Shown here in pieces: positions 55,337 through 64,000 of a stretch of DNA of 64,000 nt. The notes under the pieces are model-generated. The model worked only from the letters and a program-made list of their open reading frames with translations. It did no database searches and was not told the origin of the DNA. The stretch spans positions 1-64,000 of the forward strand of contig BLLV01000050.1 of NCBI GenBank assembly GCA_011959205.1, given 5' to 3'. A program made the translations under genes and the position numbers. The stretch's first letter is position 1. The number at the start of each line of letters is the position of its first letter. The DNA is from Bacteroidaceae bacterium. Lineage in GTDB: Bacteria; Bacteroidota; Bacteroidia; Bacteroidales; Bacteroidaceae.

Positions 55337-55492
55337 CTCATTTTTGTCTTTTTGTTTAAAGTGTTGTGAAGCATCTCGCAAATAAGAAATAAAATTGAGG
55401 AAATATTTCTTTATTTAACTCGAAATTGCTTTCTTTGTGCAGTTTTATCTGAAAACTTGAGTATAAAACCAAACTATTAAAATTATAAGATC

Positions 55493-55906
55493 ATGAAAAT
55501 CTCACACATTGAACACCTGGGCATTGCCGTGAAGAGCATTGAAGAGGCCCTACCGTATTATGAAAACGTATTAGGTCTGAAATGCTACAATATCGAAACT
55601 GTAGAGGATCAGAAAGTTAAAACCGCCTTTCTGAAAGTAGGTGATGTTAAAATAGAACTGCTGGAACCTACAAGCCCCGAAAGTACGATTGCAAAATTCA
55701 TTGAAAAGAACAATGGAAACGGGGGTATGCATCACCTGGCTTTTGCAGTGGAAGATGGTGTGGCAAATGCATTGGCCGAAGCGGAAACCACCGGTATCCG
55801 TCTCATTGACAAAGCTCCCCGTAAAGGTGCTGAAGGTTTGCATATCGCTTTTTTACACCCCAAATCAACATTAGGTGTCCTGACCGAGCTTTGCGAAAAA
55901 CCATAA
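55493..55906 (+). CDS. mce: Methylmalonyl-CoA epimerase
   Basis: A 137-residue VOC-fold enzyme: HIEHLGIAVKSIEEALPYY with the first His ligand, KVGDVKIELLEPT with the Glu, GGMHHLAFAVED with the second His, and LTELCEK with the last Glu. The size and the section KGAEGLHIAFLHPK fit methylmalonyl-CoA epimerase, which interconverts the (R) and (S) forms. It opens the succinate-to-propionate gene cluster, 101 bp upstream of mmdA. Confidence 0.95.
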   Translation: MKISHIEHLGIAVKSIEEALPYYENVLGLKCYNIETVEDQKVKTAFLKVGDVKIELLEPTSPESTIAKFIEKNNGNGGMHHLAFAVEDGVANALAEAETTGIRLIDKAPRKGAEGLHIAFLHPKSTLGVLTELCEKP

Positions 55907-56007
55907 AAACGAGATTTGACTATTCATGATTGAAGTCAGTTCATTCAGTATGACTCAAACGTAAATAGAAATATTTTTTAATCGTAAATTGTAAAATCAT
56001 AAGTAAA

Positions 56008-57561
56008 ATGAGCAATCAACTTGAAAAAATAAAAGAGCTTATCGAACGCCGGGCTACAGCACGTATGGGTGGAGGTGATAAAGCAATTGCAAAACAGCAT
56101 GATAAAGGAAAATATACAGCGCGCGAACGCATAGCCATGCTGCTGGACGAAGGCAGTTTTGAAGAAATGGATATGTTCGTGGAACACAGATGCACCAATT
56201 TCGGTATGGAGAAAAAACATTATCCGGGTGACGGTGTGGTAACTGGTTGCGGTACCATAGAAGGACGTTTGGTTTACATCTTCGCACAGGATTTCACTGT
56301 TTCCGCGGGCTCTCTTTCAGAAACAATGTCTCTGAAGATCTGCAAAATAATGGATCAGGCCATGAAGATGGGTGCTCCCTGTATCGGCATCAACGACTCG
56401 GGTGGCGCACGTATTCAGGAAGGTATCAACGCATTGGCCGGTTATGCCGAAATTTTCCAACGCAACATCCTTGCTTCCGGTGTGATTCCACAAATATCCG
56501 GTATCTTCGGTCCTTGTGCCGGCGGTGCTGTTTACTCTCCTGCCCTGACAGACTTCACATTGATGATGGAAGGCACATCCTACATGTTCCTTACCGGACC
56601 GAAAGTGGTAAAGACTGTTACAGGCGAAGATGTGAGCCAGGAAAACCTGGGGGGTGCAAGTGTCCATTCAACCAAATCCGGTGTTACTCATTTCACTGCC
56701 AAGACAGAAGAAGAAGGTCTGGCCATGATCCGCAAATTGTTAAGCTATATTCCTCAGAACAATTTGGAAGAGGCTCCATACGTAGATTGTTCCGATCCTA
56801 TCGATCGTCTGGAAGATTCCTTGAACGAGATTATCCCCGACAGCCCCAACAAACCATACGATATGTATGAGGTGATCAGCGCCATCGTAGATAATGGAGA
56901 ATTCCTGGAAGTACAGCCGGATTATGCTAAAAATATCATTATCGGTTTCGCACGCTTCAACGGACAGTCTGTAGGTATTGTTGCAAACCAGCCGAAGTAT
57001 CTGGCAGGTGTGCTTGACAGCAATGCATCACGTAAAGGCGCACGTTTTGTACGTTTCTGTGATGCTTTCAATATACCTCTTGTTTCATTGGTAGATGTTC
57101 CGGGCTTCCTTCCGGGTACAGGACAAGAATACAACGGTGTAATCTTGCATGGTGCCAAGTTACTGTATGCCTACGGTGAAGCTACTGTGCCCAAGGTAAC
57201 TATTACGCTACGTAAATCATACGGCGGTTCTCATATTGTAATGAGCTGTAAGCAACTTCGCGGTGACATGAACTATGCATGGCCCACAGCCGAAATTGCA
57301 GTAATGGGTGGTGCAGGCGCAGTAGAAGTATTGTACGCACGCGAAGCGAAAGAACAGGAAAACCCCGCCGCATTCCTGGCCGAAAAAGAAGCAGAATATA
57401 CCAAGTTGTTCGCCAATCCTTATAATGCAGCTAAATATGGTTACATTGATGATGTGATAGAACCGCGTAATACCCGTTTCCGCATCATCCGTGCATTGCA
57501 ACAGTTGCAGACTAAGAAATTGAGTAACCCGGCCAAGAAGCATGGTAATATTCCTCTTTAA
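56008..57561 (+). CDS. mmdA: Methylmalonyl-CoA decarboxylase alpha subunit (carboxyltransferase)
   Basis: A 517-residue carboxyltransferase of the AccD5/PccB/MmdA group: [37 protein letters not shown] near residue 128, [16 protein letters not shown] near 170 (CoA pocket), [17 protein letters not shown] near 370 and [14 protein letters not shown]. It moves CO2 from methylmalonyl-CoA to the biotin carrier. The presence of mmdB and an OadG-like subunit downstream, and the absence of a biotin carboxylase, favour the decarboxylase role over propionyl-CoA carboxylation. Confidence 0.94.
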   Translation: MSNQLEKIKELIERRATARMGGGDKAIAKQHDKGKYTARERIAMLLDEGSFEEMDMFVEHRCTNFGMEKKHYPGDGVVTGCGTIEGRLVYIFAQDFTVSAGSLSETMSLKICKIMDQAMKMGAPCIGINDSGGARIQEGINALAGYAEIFQRNILASGVIPQISGIFGPCAGGAVYSPALTDFTLMMEGTSYMFLTGPKVVKTVTGEDVSQENLGGASVHSTKSGVTHFTAKTEEEGLAMIRKLLSYIPQNNLEEAPYVDCSDPIDRLEDSLNEIIPDSPNKPYDMYEVISAIVDNGEFLEVQPDYAKNIIIGFARFNGQSVGIVANQPKYLAGVLDSNASRKGARFVRFCDAFNIPLVSLVDVPGFLPGTGQEYNGVILHGAKLLYAYGEATVPKVTITLRKSYGGSHIVMSCKQLRGDMNYAWPTAEIAVMGGAGAVEVLYAREAKEQENPAAFLAEKEAEYTKLFANPYNAAKYGYIDDVIEPRNTRFRIIRALQQLQTKKLSNPAKKHGNIPL

Positions 57562-57588
57562 TTAAAAATTAAAAATTGAGAATTGAAC

Positions 57589-58518
57589 ATGAAGAATTTA
57601 AATATAGGAATATTCCTTTCCTTGCTGCTGATGGTGGGTTTATGTTCTTGTGGAGAACGGAAATCGAACACCAAGCTGGTACTGAATGAAGTGCTGATTG
57701 AAAATGAAAGCAATTTTCAGGATGATTACGGAATACACAGCGCATGGATCGAAATATTCAACAGATCATTTGGTAGCGCAGACCTTGCCGGTTGTTTACT
57801 GAGAGTGAGCAGCCAGCCTGGCGACACTGCTACTTATTTTATCCCGAAAGGTGATGTGCTGACTTCAGTCAAACCTCGCCAGCACGCTTTATTCTGGGCA
57901 GACGGTGAGCCTAACCGTGGTACTTTCCATACTAATTTTACGCTGAATGCCACAACCGATAATTGGATTGGATTGTATGACTCAGGCAAAAAATTATTGG
58001 ATCAGATAACCGTTCCGGCAGGCACACTGCAAGCAAACCAATCATACGCACGTATCAGCGATGCGGCAGATGAATGGGAAGTGAAAGGTGCCAGTGCAGA
58101 CAAGTATGTGACTCCGAGCACCAACAACAAGACCATCAACAGTCATGCGAAGATGGAGAAATTCGAAGAGCACGACGGTAATGGTATCGGTATGGCTATC
58201 TCTGCCATGAGCGTAGTATTCAGCGGTCTTCTTTTACTTTTTATTCTCTTCAAATGTGTAGGCAAGATATCTGTCAACCTGAGCAAACGTAATGCCATGA
58301 AGGTAAAAGGTATCACCGACAAGCAAGAAGCCAAAGAAAAGAAATTGGGTGAGGCTCCGGGCGAAGTATTCGCCGCAATCGCTATGGCTATGCACGAAAT
58401 GCAAAGCGATGTACACGATGTGGAAGAAACCGTCCTTACCATCACCCGTGTAAAACGCAGTTATTCACCGTGGAGTTCTAAGATTTATACCTTGCGTGAA
58501 ACTCCCCACAAAAAGTAA
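57589..58518 (+). CDS. LTD-OadG fusion: decarboxylase gamma-like lipoprotein
   Basis: About 309 residues from the ATG at 57589. A lipoprotein-type signal (FLSLLLMVGLCSCGERK) precedes a lamin-tail-like domain (LVLNEVLIENESNFQDD, SAWIEIFNRSFGSADLAGC; about residues 27-170). A single membrane helix (ISAMSVVFSGLLLLFILFKCV, about 205-225) and a charged cytoplasmic tail form an OadG/gamma-subunit module. In oxaloacetate decarboxylases the gamma subunit assembles the pump. The extra extracytoplasmic domain is unusual compared with the about 80-residue OadG of enterobacteria. It lies between mmdA and the biotin carrier gene. Confidence 0.8.
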   Translation: MKNLNIGIFLSLLLMVGLCSCGERKSNTKLVLNEVLIENESNFQDDYGIHSAWIEIFNRSFGSADLAGCLLRVSSQPGDTATYFIPKGDVLTSVKPRQHALFWADGEPNRGTFHTNFTLNATTDNWIGLYDSGKKLLDQITVPAGTLQANQSYARISDAADEWEVKGASADKYVTPSTNNKTINSHAKMEKFEEHDGNGIGMAISAMSVVFSGLLLLFILFKCVGKISVNLSKRNAMKVKGITDKQEAKEKKLGEAPGEVFAAIAMAMHEMQSDVHDVEETVLTITRVKRSYSPWSSKIYTLRETPHKK

Positions 58519-58541
58519 GTCACCAATAAAAAGATAAAACG

Positions 58542-58973
58542 ATGAAAGAATATAAATATAAGATCAACGGTAACGTATATAAAGTTGCCATTGGAGATAT
58601 AGAAGATAATATCGCTCATGTTGAAGTGAACGGTACTCCTTACAAAGTGGAAATGGAAAAAGCTCCGAAAGCTGCCGCTAAACCGGTAGTTCGCCCTGTA
58701 GCAAAGACTCCTGCTCCGGCACCGGCTCCGGTAGTGAAACCTGCTGCCGCCTCTACTGGAAAATCGGGTGTCAAATCTCCGTTGCCTGGTGTAATCCTTG
58801 ATATCAAGGTAAATGTTGGCGATGCCGTAAAGAAAGGACAAACCATCATTATCCTTGAAGCCATGAAGATGGAAAACAACATCAATGCCGACAAAGACGG
58901 TAAGATTACCGCTGTCAATGTTAGTAAAGGAGAATCTGTTCTTGAAGGTACTGACCTTGTAATTATTGAATAA
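58542..58973 (+). CDS. mmdC: Biotin carboxyl carrier subunit of methylmalonyl-CoA decarboxylase
   Basis: 143 residues: an N-terminal domain (KEYKYKINGNVYKVAIGDI), a Pro/Ala/Val linker (about 43-73, for example TPAPAPAPVV) and a C-terminal biotinyl domain with the biotinylation motif EAMKMENN near residue 108 and SPLPGVILDIKVNVGD. The lysine of MKM carries biotin, which moves CO2 from the alpha to the beta subunit. The stop is adjacent to the mmdB start. Confidence 0.94.
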   Translation: MKEYKYKINGNVYKVAIGDIEDNIAHVEVNGTPYKVEMEKAPKAAAKPVVRPVAKTPAPAPAPVVKPAAASTGKSGVKSPLPGVILDIKVNVGDAVKKGQTIIILEAMKMENNINADKDGKITAVNVSKGESVLEGTDLVIIE

Positions 58974-58974
58974 T

Positions 58975-60135
58975 ATGGGAGATTTTATTACTTTTATTGG
59001 AAACAATCTTGCCGATTTCTGGACTTATACGGGATTTGCCAACGCTACTTTCGGGCATATCGCAATGATCCTGATAGGCTTGATATTCATATACTTGGCC
59101 ATTGCCAAGGAATTTGAGCCGATGTTGCTCATCCCCATCGGTTTCGGTATTTTGATTGGCAATATTCCTTTCAACATGGAAGCCGGACTGAAAGTCGGTA
59201 TCTATGAGGAAGGTTCTGTACTTAACATTCTGTACCAAGGAGTTACCTCCGGATGGTATCCGCCGCTCATCTTCCTGGGTATCGGTGCAATGACGGACTT
59301 CTCGGCATTGATTTCGAACCCCAAGCTGATGCTGATCGGTGCTGCCGCCCAATTTGGTATCTTTGGTGCATACATGACTGCCCTGGCCATCGGTTTCGAC
59401 CCGATGCAGGCCGGTGCTATCGGCATCATCGGTGGTGCGGACGGTCCTACGGCCATCTTCCTGTCATCCAAACTGGCACCTAATCTGATGGGGGCAATTG
59501 CGGTATCAGCCTATTCGTATATGGCATTGGTACCGGTTATCCAGCCGCCTATCATGCGCCTGCTTACCACCAAGCACGAACGCTTAATCCGTATGAAACC
59601 ACCGCGTGTTGTTTCTCATACAGAAAAAGTAATGTTCCCTATCATCGGTTTGTTACTTACTTGTTTCCTCGTTCCGTCAGGTTTACCTTTGCTGGGTATG
59701 CTATTCTTTGGTAATCTGTTGAAAGAAAGTGGTGTGACACGTCGTCTGGCAGAAACTGCCCGTGGTCCGCTGATTGATACAATTACTATCTTGTTAGGAC
59801 TGACAGTCGGAGCTTCCACTCAGGCTTCAGAGTTCCTGACCACCGACTCTTTATGGATTTTCGGTTTGGGAGCCTTCTCCTTCATCATTGCAACAGCATC
59901 GGGTGTAATCTTCGTGAAGTTGTTTAACCTGGTATTGGGCAAGGATAATAAGATCAATCCGCTTATCGGTAATGCCGGTGTATCCGCCGTACCCGACTCG
60001 GCACGTATATCTCAGGTGATCGGTTTGGAATACGATCCTACCAACTACTTGCTGATGCACGCCATGGGTCCGAATGTGGCAGGTGTGATCGGTTCCGCCG
60101 TAGCAGCCGGTATTTTACTTGGATTCTTGATGTAA
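58975..60135 (+). CDS. mmdB: Sodium-pumping decarboxylase beta subunit
   Basis: About 386 residues from the ATG at 58975, with about 9-11 membrane helices. The family signatures are the Asp-containing IIGGADGPTAIFLSS near residue 150 and IGNAGVSAVPDSARISQ near 330, which hold the Asp, Asn, Ser and Arg of the Na+ channel. It releases CO2 from carboxybiotin and exports Na+, so energy from propionate formation is saved as a sodium gradient. Last gene of the operon, followed by a strong terminator. Confidence 0.95.
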   Translation: MGDFITFIGNNLADFWTYTGFANATFGHIAMILIGLIFIYLAIAKEFEPMLLIPIGFGILIGNIPFNMEAGLKVGIYEEGSVLNILYQGVTSGWYPPLIFLGIGAMTDFSALISNPKLMLIGAAAQFGIFGAYMTALAIGFDPMQAGAIGIIGGADGPTAIFLSSKLAPNLMGAIAVSAYSYMALVPVIQPPIMRLLTTKHERLIRMKPPRVVSHTEKVMFPIIGLLLTCFLVPSGLPLLGMLFFGNLLKESGVTRRLAETARGPLIDTITILLGLTVGASTQASEFLTTDSLWIFGLGAFSFIIATASGVIFVKLFNLVLGKDNKINPLIGNAGVSAVPDSARISQVIGLEYDPTNYLLMHAMGPNVAGVIGSAVAAGILLGFLM

Positions 60136-60155
60136 TTCACTGAACAACAACAAAT

Positions 60156-60191
60156 AAAATCCTCTTCGACTAATATGTGGAAGAGGATTTT
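60156..60191 (+). terminator. Terminator of the methylmalonyl-CoA decarboxylase operon
   Basis: AAAATCCTCTTC (60156-60167) pairs perfectly with GAAGAGGATTTT (60180-60191) around a 12-base loop and is followed by TTATGG. Confidence 0.82.
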
Positions 60192-60381
60192 TATGGATAT
60201 AGATTAAGAAATAAAAGCGGTAAAGAACTTATCAGTGGCAAAAAATTGATGGCATCAAAAATATAACAATCAGTGCACATCAATCATTGATTATCGAATT
60301 ATAATTGTTTTTTCAAAGTAAAAATAAAGGCAACCTCTATAAAAGCCACCTTTATCTATATCTTATATCCTCCTACCTCTT

Positions 60382-61140
60382 TTATTTGCGTGAAACAATT
60401 GTCCCTGTAGCTTGATAAGTAGGCATAACCAACATTTCCGCAATCTGCATATATTCCGGTACAGAAGCAGCAAAATAAACTGTTTCTGCAATATCATCCC
60501 CCGTCAATGGACGAATACCTTTATATACATTATCCGCCTTTTCCTTATCTCCCCGGAAACGAATAACTGAAAAATTTGTTTCTACCAGCCCTGGTTTGAT
60601 ATTAGTCACTCTCAATGGAGTATCCACTAAATCTATACGCAGTCCATCCGATAAAGCTTTCACAGCAGCCTTTGTAGCACAATACACACTACCTCCCGGA
60701 TAAGCAGCATCTCCGGCAATAGAACCAATATTAATAATATGCCCTCGTTTACGTTCCACCATTCCCGGTACGATCAGGCGTGTCATTGCCAGCAAAGCCT
60801 TAATATTAGTATCTATGACAATATCCCACTCATCCAGACTGCCTTCCTGTTCTTTATCCGTACCGATAACCAACCCAGCATTATTCACCAATATATCAAT
60901 GGATTGCCATTCCTTGGGCAATGATTCCAAAGCAGACGTTGCCGCTTTACGGTCGCGCACGTCAAAAGGAAGCAAATATATTTTCGCACCATATTGCTTT
61001 TCTAATTCTTCTTTCAATGCACTCAGTTTATTTACGTTACGGGCATTTAAAATCAAACTTGCTCCCTGTGAAGCAAACTTGCGAGCGCATCCGGCACCGA
61101 TACCGCTGGAAGCTCCTGTGATAAAAACAATCTTATCCAT
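60382..61140 (-). CDS. Classical short-chain dehydrogenase/reductase (YdfG-like)
   Basis: A 252-residue classical SDR: nucleotide motif TGASSGIGAGCARKFA (residues 9-24), NNAGLVIG near 90, catalytic Ser in IGSIAGDAAYPGG near 146 and the Tyr-Lys pair in VYCATKAAVKAL. The Asn-Ala-Arg-Asn after strand 2 suggests NADP preference. The pattern is close to YdfG-type serine/3-hydroxy acid dehydrogenases; the substrate is not fixed by sequence. It lies 4 bp downstream of the esterase gene and is likely in one operon with it. Confidence 0.88.
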   Translation of the reverse strand: MDKIVFITGASSGIGAGCARKFASQGASLILNARNVNKLSALKEELEKQYGAKIYLLPFDVRDRKAATSALESLPKEWQSIDILVNNAGLVIGTDKEQEGSLDEWDIVIDTNIKALLAMTRLIVPGMVERKRGHIINIGSIAGDAAYPGGSVYCATKAAVKALSDGLRIDLVDTPLRVTNIKPGLVETNFSVIRFRGDKEKADNVYKGIRPLTGDDIAETVYFAASVPEYMQIAEMLVMPTYQATGTIVSRK

Positions 61141-61144
61141 TTTA

Positions 61145-61963
61145 TTATTTCGATTTATTAAAGAACTTACTGAAAAATAGTATTTGATAGTCTATGGCAT
61201 TATTCCAATACCTGCCTGTATGCCCACCCGGACGGATGATAAAGTCATGATTTATTTTCTTCTTCAACAGTTTTTCGTGTACAGCCTTATTCACTTCCAG
61301 AAAAAAATCATCACAACCGCAATCTATTATAACAGCCAAATCACCATTCTTTATCTTATCCAACTGATTAATTACCGTATGTTCGTCCCATCTCTGCTTG
61401 TTGCTCGCTTCTTCACCTAATTGCTTCTTCATCTCCCAATTATTGGGAAACGGACGGATATCTAAACCTCCACTCATACTACCTCCTCCTCCAAAGACAT
61501 CTTTATGACGGATGGATAACCATAAACTTCCATGACCACCCATACTTAACCCGGTGACAGCACGTCCCCCTCTCTCCGCTTTCGTAGTAAAATTCTTATC
61601 AATATAGTTCACCAATTCTTTTGACACGAATGTTTCATAACGGTACTCCTTGTTCAAAGGGCTGTCCCAATACCAACTGTTCTTCCCGTCCGGACAAACA
61701 AAAATGATTCCTTCCTTATCAGCTATCCGAGGTAATTCCGGTTTTATCCCGAGCCATGTTCCCGCATTGCCCCCATATCCGTGAAGCAGATAAAGTACGG
61801 GACATTTTTCACCTGCCATGGCTTTATCCGGACAGATGGTAATTACCTGAACCTCTTTATTCATTGCATCGCTATGTACCGACAAAGTATCCACCTTAGC
61901 TGCCTGCATTCCTACAGACAAACACCAGCTTCCTATCAAAAAAGCCCAATATCGTTTTTTCAT
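61145..61963 (-). CDS. Secreted esterase (esterase D/S-formylglutathione hydrolase-like)
   Basis: 272 residues with a signal peptide (KKRYWAFLIGSWCLSVGMQA). The alpha/beta-hydrolase core has PVLYLLHGYGGNAGTW near residue 55 (oxyanion region), the nucleophile in VTGLSMGGHGSLWLS near 143, an acid in DCGCDDFFLE and the catalytic His in RPGGHTGRYW near the C-terminus. Such periplasmic esterases in Bacteroides often deacylate glycans; feruloyl- or acetyl-ester cleavage is possible but unproven. It starts the esterase-SDR pair. Confidence 0.87.
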   Translation of the reverse strand: MKKRYWAFLIGSWCLSVGMQAAKVDTLSVHSDAMNKEVQVITICPDKAMAGEKCPVLYLLHGYGGNAGTWLGIKPELPRIADKEGIIFVCPDGKNSWYWDSPLNKEYRYETFVSKELVNYIDKNFTTKAERGGRAVTGLSMGGHGSLWLSIRHKDVFGGGGSMSGGLDIRPFPNNWEMKKQLGEEASNKQRWDEHTVINQLDKIKNGDLAVIIDCGCDDFFLEVNKAVHEKLLKKKINHDFIIRPGGHTGRYWNNAIDYQILFFSKFFNKSK

Positions 61964-62030
61964 GTATATAAAAAATTACCCGATGTAAAGGTACAATATA
62001 ATTTGCAATTTAGTTGCATCTTCTTTCCGC

Positions 62031-62038
62031 TATCTTTG
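62031..62038 (+). promoter_or_regulatory. Predicted -7 element of the P-type ATPase gene
   Basis: TATCTTTG matches TAnnTTTG. It lies 22 bp before the ATG at 62061, showing that the short reading frame has its own promoter at its true start. Confidence 0.55.
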
Positions 62039-62060
62039 TTGTCATAAATAAAAAGAAACA

Positions 62061-63779
62061 ATGAAAAAAATAAAATTAGAATCAGTTTTCAATGAATTCA
62101 CTTTAATGGGAATAGCTGTATCAGGAGCATTCTATCTAGGAGAATACTGGGAAGGTATTGCCGTTATTCTGTTCTATCTCATAGGTGAATGGTTCCAACA
62201 CAAAGCTGTACACAAAGCACGCAGCGACATCAAAGCATTATTGGATGTACGTCCCGAAACAGCCACTGTAATATATAACAACACATATAAAATAACAGTA
62301 CCGGAAAAAGTACAGCCAGGAGAAACCATTGAAGTAAAAGTTGGAGAAAAAGTACCTCTAGACGGATTTTTGCTGGAAGATTCCGCTTCATTTAATACGG
62401 CCGCCCTAACCGGAGAAAGTGTTCCCCGGACTCTATATAAACAAGAAGAAGTTTTAGCAGGAATGATCGCTTCAGATAAAGTGGTACGAATCAAAGTAAA
62501 CAAACCGTATGATCAAAGTACGTTAGCACGTATCCTCACTTTAGTACAAGATGCAGCAGAAAGAAAAGCCCCTGCCGAATTATTTATCCGCCGTTTTGCA
62601 CGAATTTATACACCGATAGTGACAGGACTGGCGATACTAGTTGTCATACTCCCCTATTTATACTCTCTGATAAAACCTGAATTCATTTTTGTTTTTGATG
62701 ATTGGTTCTATCGGGCTTTAGTATTCCTAGTCATATCATGTCCTTGCGCATTAGTGGTCAGCATTCCATTAGGATACTTTGGAGGTATTGGTGCCGCATC
62801 TCACAAAGGGATTCTTTTCAAAGGGGGTAATTATCTAGATGCCATAACCCAAATAAACACCGTAGTATTCGATAAAACCGGAACACTTACCCAAGGTGTA
62901 TTCAGTGTCCAGACAATATCGGCAGCCGAAGGTGTTTCGCAAAAAGAACTGCTTCAACTTATCGCCTCTATAGAGAGTTTCAGCAATCATCCTATCGCAA
63001 AAGCCATTGTCAAATATGCAGAAGAACAAAGTATATCCCTTAACTCGTCACTGAAAATAACCGAATTTGCCGGATATGGAATAAAAGCCGTAACAAACGG
63101 TAAAGAAGTATATGTAGGAAATGCACGGTTATTATCAAAATACGGCATCTCTTTTCCCTATGAAATCAGCGACATGACAGAAACAATCGTGTTATGTGCA
63201 ATGGAAAACAAATATTTGGGATATCTTTCATTGGCGGATACACCAAAACCAGATGCTGTACAAGCCATCCGCGAACTGAAAGACTTAAATATTAATAATA
63301 TTCAAATATTATCGGGAGACAAACAGACAATTGTTTCTAATTTAGCCGAAAAGATAGGTGTCACACAGGCTTTCGGCGATTTACTACCCGAAGGTAAGGT
63401 AGCACATTTAGAACAATTAAAAGCAAATTCTGAAAATCGTGTAGCTTTTGTAGGAGACGGTATCAATGATACTCCCGTACTGGCACTCAGCGATGTTGGG
63501 ATTGCCATGGGTGGCCTAGGATGTGACGCTGCTATAGAAACTGCGGATGTAGTGATACAAACAGACCAACCCAGTAAAGTGGCGGAAGCTATAAAAATAG
63601 GGAAACAGACCCATCGCATCGTATGGCAAAATATATCAATGGCATTCGGAGTGAAATTGTTAGTATTGCTATTGGGAGCTGGCGGAATGGCCACTATGTG
63701 GGAAGCCATATTTGCAGATGTAGGCGTAGCTTTACTCGCCATTTTTAATGCAATGAGAATACAGAAATGGAAAGAATAA
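62061..63779 (+). CDS. P1B-type heavy-metal ATPase without N-terminal HMA domain and MA/MB helices
   Basis: 572 residues. All core motifs are present: TGESVPRT, CPC at Cys227-Pro-Cys229 (SCPCALVVS), phosphorylation site DKTGTLTQG with Asp271, SNHPIAK and GDGINDTPVLALSD. The last helix has ADVGVALLAIFNAMR, with the Asp typical of the Zn/Cd/Pb subtype (ZntA-like). The protein begins at the helix pair that is normally the third and fourth (GIAVSGAFYLGEYWEGIAV), so it lacks both the HMA domain and the first two helices found in most P1B pumps (about 700 residues). It should export divalent metal ions. Confidence 0.85.
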   Translation: MKKIKLESVFNEFTLMGIAVSGAFYLGEYWEGIAVILFYLIGEWFQHKAVHKARSDIKALLDVRPETATVIYNNTYKITVPEKVQPGETIEVKVGEKVPLDGFLLEDSASFNTAALTGESVPRTLYKQEEVLAGMIASDKVVRIKVNKPYDQSTLARILTLVQDAAERKAPAELFIRRFARIYTPIVTGLAILVVILPYLYSLIKPEFIFVFDDWFYRALVFLVISCPCALVVSIPLGYFGGIGAASHKGILFKGGNYLDAITQINTVVFDKTGTLTQGVFSVQTISAAEGVSQKELLQLIASIESFSNHPIAKAIVKYAEEQSISLNSSLKITEFAGYGIKAVTNGKEVYVGNARLLSKYGISFPYEISDMTETIVLCAMENKYLGYLSLADTPKPDAVQAIRELKDLNINNIQILSGDKQTIVSNLAEKIGVTQAFGDLLPEGKVAHLEQLKANSENRVAFVGDGINDTPVLALSDVGIAMGGLGCDAAIETADVVIQTDQPSKVAEAIKIGKQTHRIVWQNISMAFGVKLLVLLLGAGGMATMWEAIFADVGVALLAIFNAMRIQKWKE

Positions 63780-63792
63780 AATGATTTGACCT

Positions 63793-64000
63793 ATGAATGA
63801 AACAATCTATTTAAAAAAACTGGAACAGCGGGAAATCAAACCGACAGCCATACGTCTGCTTATTCTAAAAACCATGATGCAGCACAAAGAAGCATTTTCA
63901 CTGTTGGATTTGGAAAACGAATTGGATACGGTAGACAAATCAACCATCTACCGCACCATAACCCTTTTTTTAGCCCATCATCTGATTCATGGCATTGATG
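63793..64000 (+). CDS. Fur-family transcriptional regulator, partial (C-terminus beyond the window)
   Basis: The first 69 residues are visible. KKLEQREIKPTAIRLLILK, then FSLLDLENELDTVDKSTIYRTITLF is the winged-helix part of a Fur/Zur-type repressor (DKSTIYRT is the recognition helix). The metal-binding C-terminal domain is outside the window. It starts 13 bp after the metal ATPase, so both are probably co-transcribed, with the regulator sensing the metal that the pump exports (inference). Confidence 0.85.
   Translation, partial: MNETIYLKKLEQREIKPTAIRLLILKTMMQHKEAFSLLDLENELDTVDKSTIYRTITLFLAHHLIHGID

Noticed and set aside
56008..57561. Propionyl-CoA carboxylase beta subunit
   Set aside because: No biotin carboxylase gene is adjacent, while a sodium-pumping beta subunit and an OadG-like subunit are, so the decarboxylase role is favoured.

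Overview
The window is a piece of a Bacteroides/Phocaeicola-type chromosome (Bacteroidales). Evidence: TAnnTTTG -7 promoter elements before many genes, almost no Shine-Dalgarno sites, a capsule operon led by a NusG-like (UpxY-type) protein, Rho with a very long disordered insert, class III fructose-bisphosphatase, a DUF4270 lipoprotein, a FeoA-FeoB fusion with its Cys-rich partner, and a sodium-pumping methylmalonyl-CoA decarboxylase operon. The housekeeping content fits Phocaeicola vulgatus/dorei or a close relative, but the species is inference.

Region 1 (1-12.4 kb, all minus strand) is a capsular/exopolysaccharide operon read right to left: UpxY-like antiterminator, IspD-like cytidylyltransferase, extended SDR, LicD-family phosphotransferase, Wzx flippase, four glycosyltransferases, Wzy-like polymerase, NAD-dependent epimerase, and the start of a YjbH-family protein cut by the window edge. 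The part around 2.5-5.4 kb looks much more AT-rich than the rest, and a relic of another glycosyltransferase lies at 5516-5596, as expected for a locus that exchanges gene modules.

Region 2 (12.4-15.0 kb) is the control region. Two 25-bp inverted repeats (12495-12519 and 12670-12694) bracket a 150-bp segment that carries a promoter-like -7 element. A tyrosine recombinase gene lies about 1.1 kb away and a HigBA toxin-antitoxin pair sits between them. I read this as an invertible promoter for the capsule operon. Its best promoter element points away from the capsule, towards higBA, in this assembly (capsule probably OFF).

Region 3 (15-34.7 kb) is mostly housekeeping: ABC-F ATPase, a small-enzyme cluster (VOC, MBL-fold, transglutaminase-like, RidA), rho, tex, NudC-type Nudix, an AspT/YidE-type transporter, fbp, panD-panC divergent from a GlgA-N-domain-only protein and a DUF4270 lipoprotein, and a DUF3127 protein with an SSB-like C-terminal tip.

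Region 4 (34.8-52.6 kb) holds the dnaN/exonuclease/coaBC/recN run, rlmB, a degenerate protease-TPR protein, tRNA-Cys, the feo genes, tilS, tRNA-Arg, asnA, ung, lptD and an HD hydrolase.

Region 5 (52.6-64 kb) holds a NamZ/DUF1343 protein, a palindromic element next to a PatB/MalY aminotransferase relic, a GNAT-like gene, the propionate/sodium-pump operon (mce-mmdA-LTD/OadG-mmdC-mmdB), an SDR and a secreted esterase, and a short P1B-type metal ATPase followed by a truncated Fur-family gene. No rRNA, CRISPR array, intact insertion sequence or prophage was seen.
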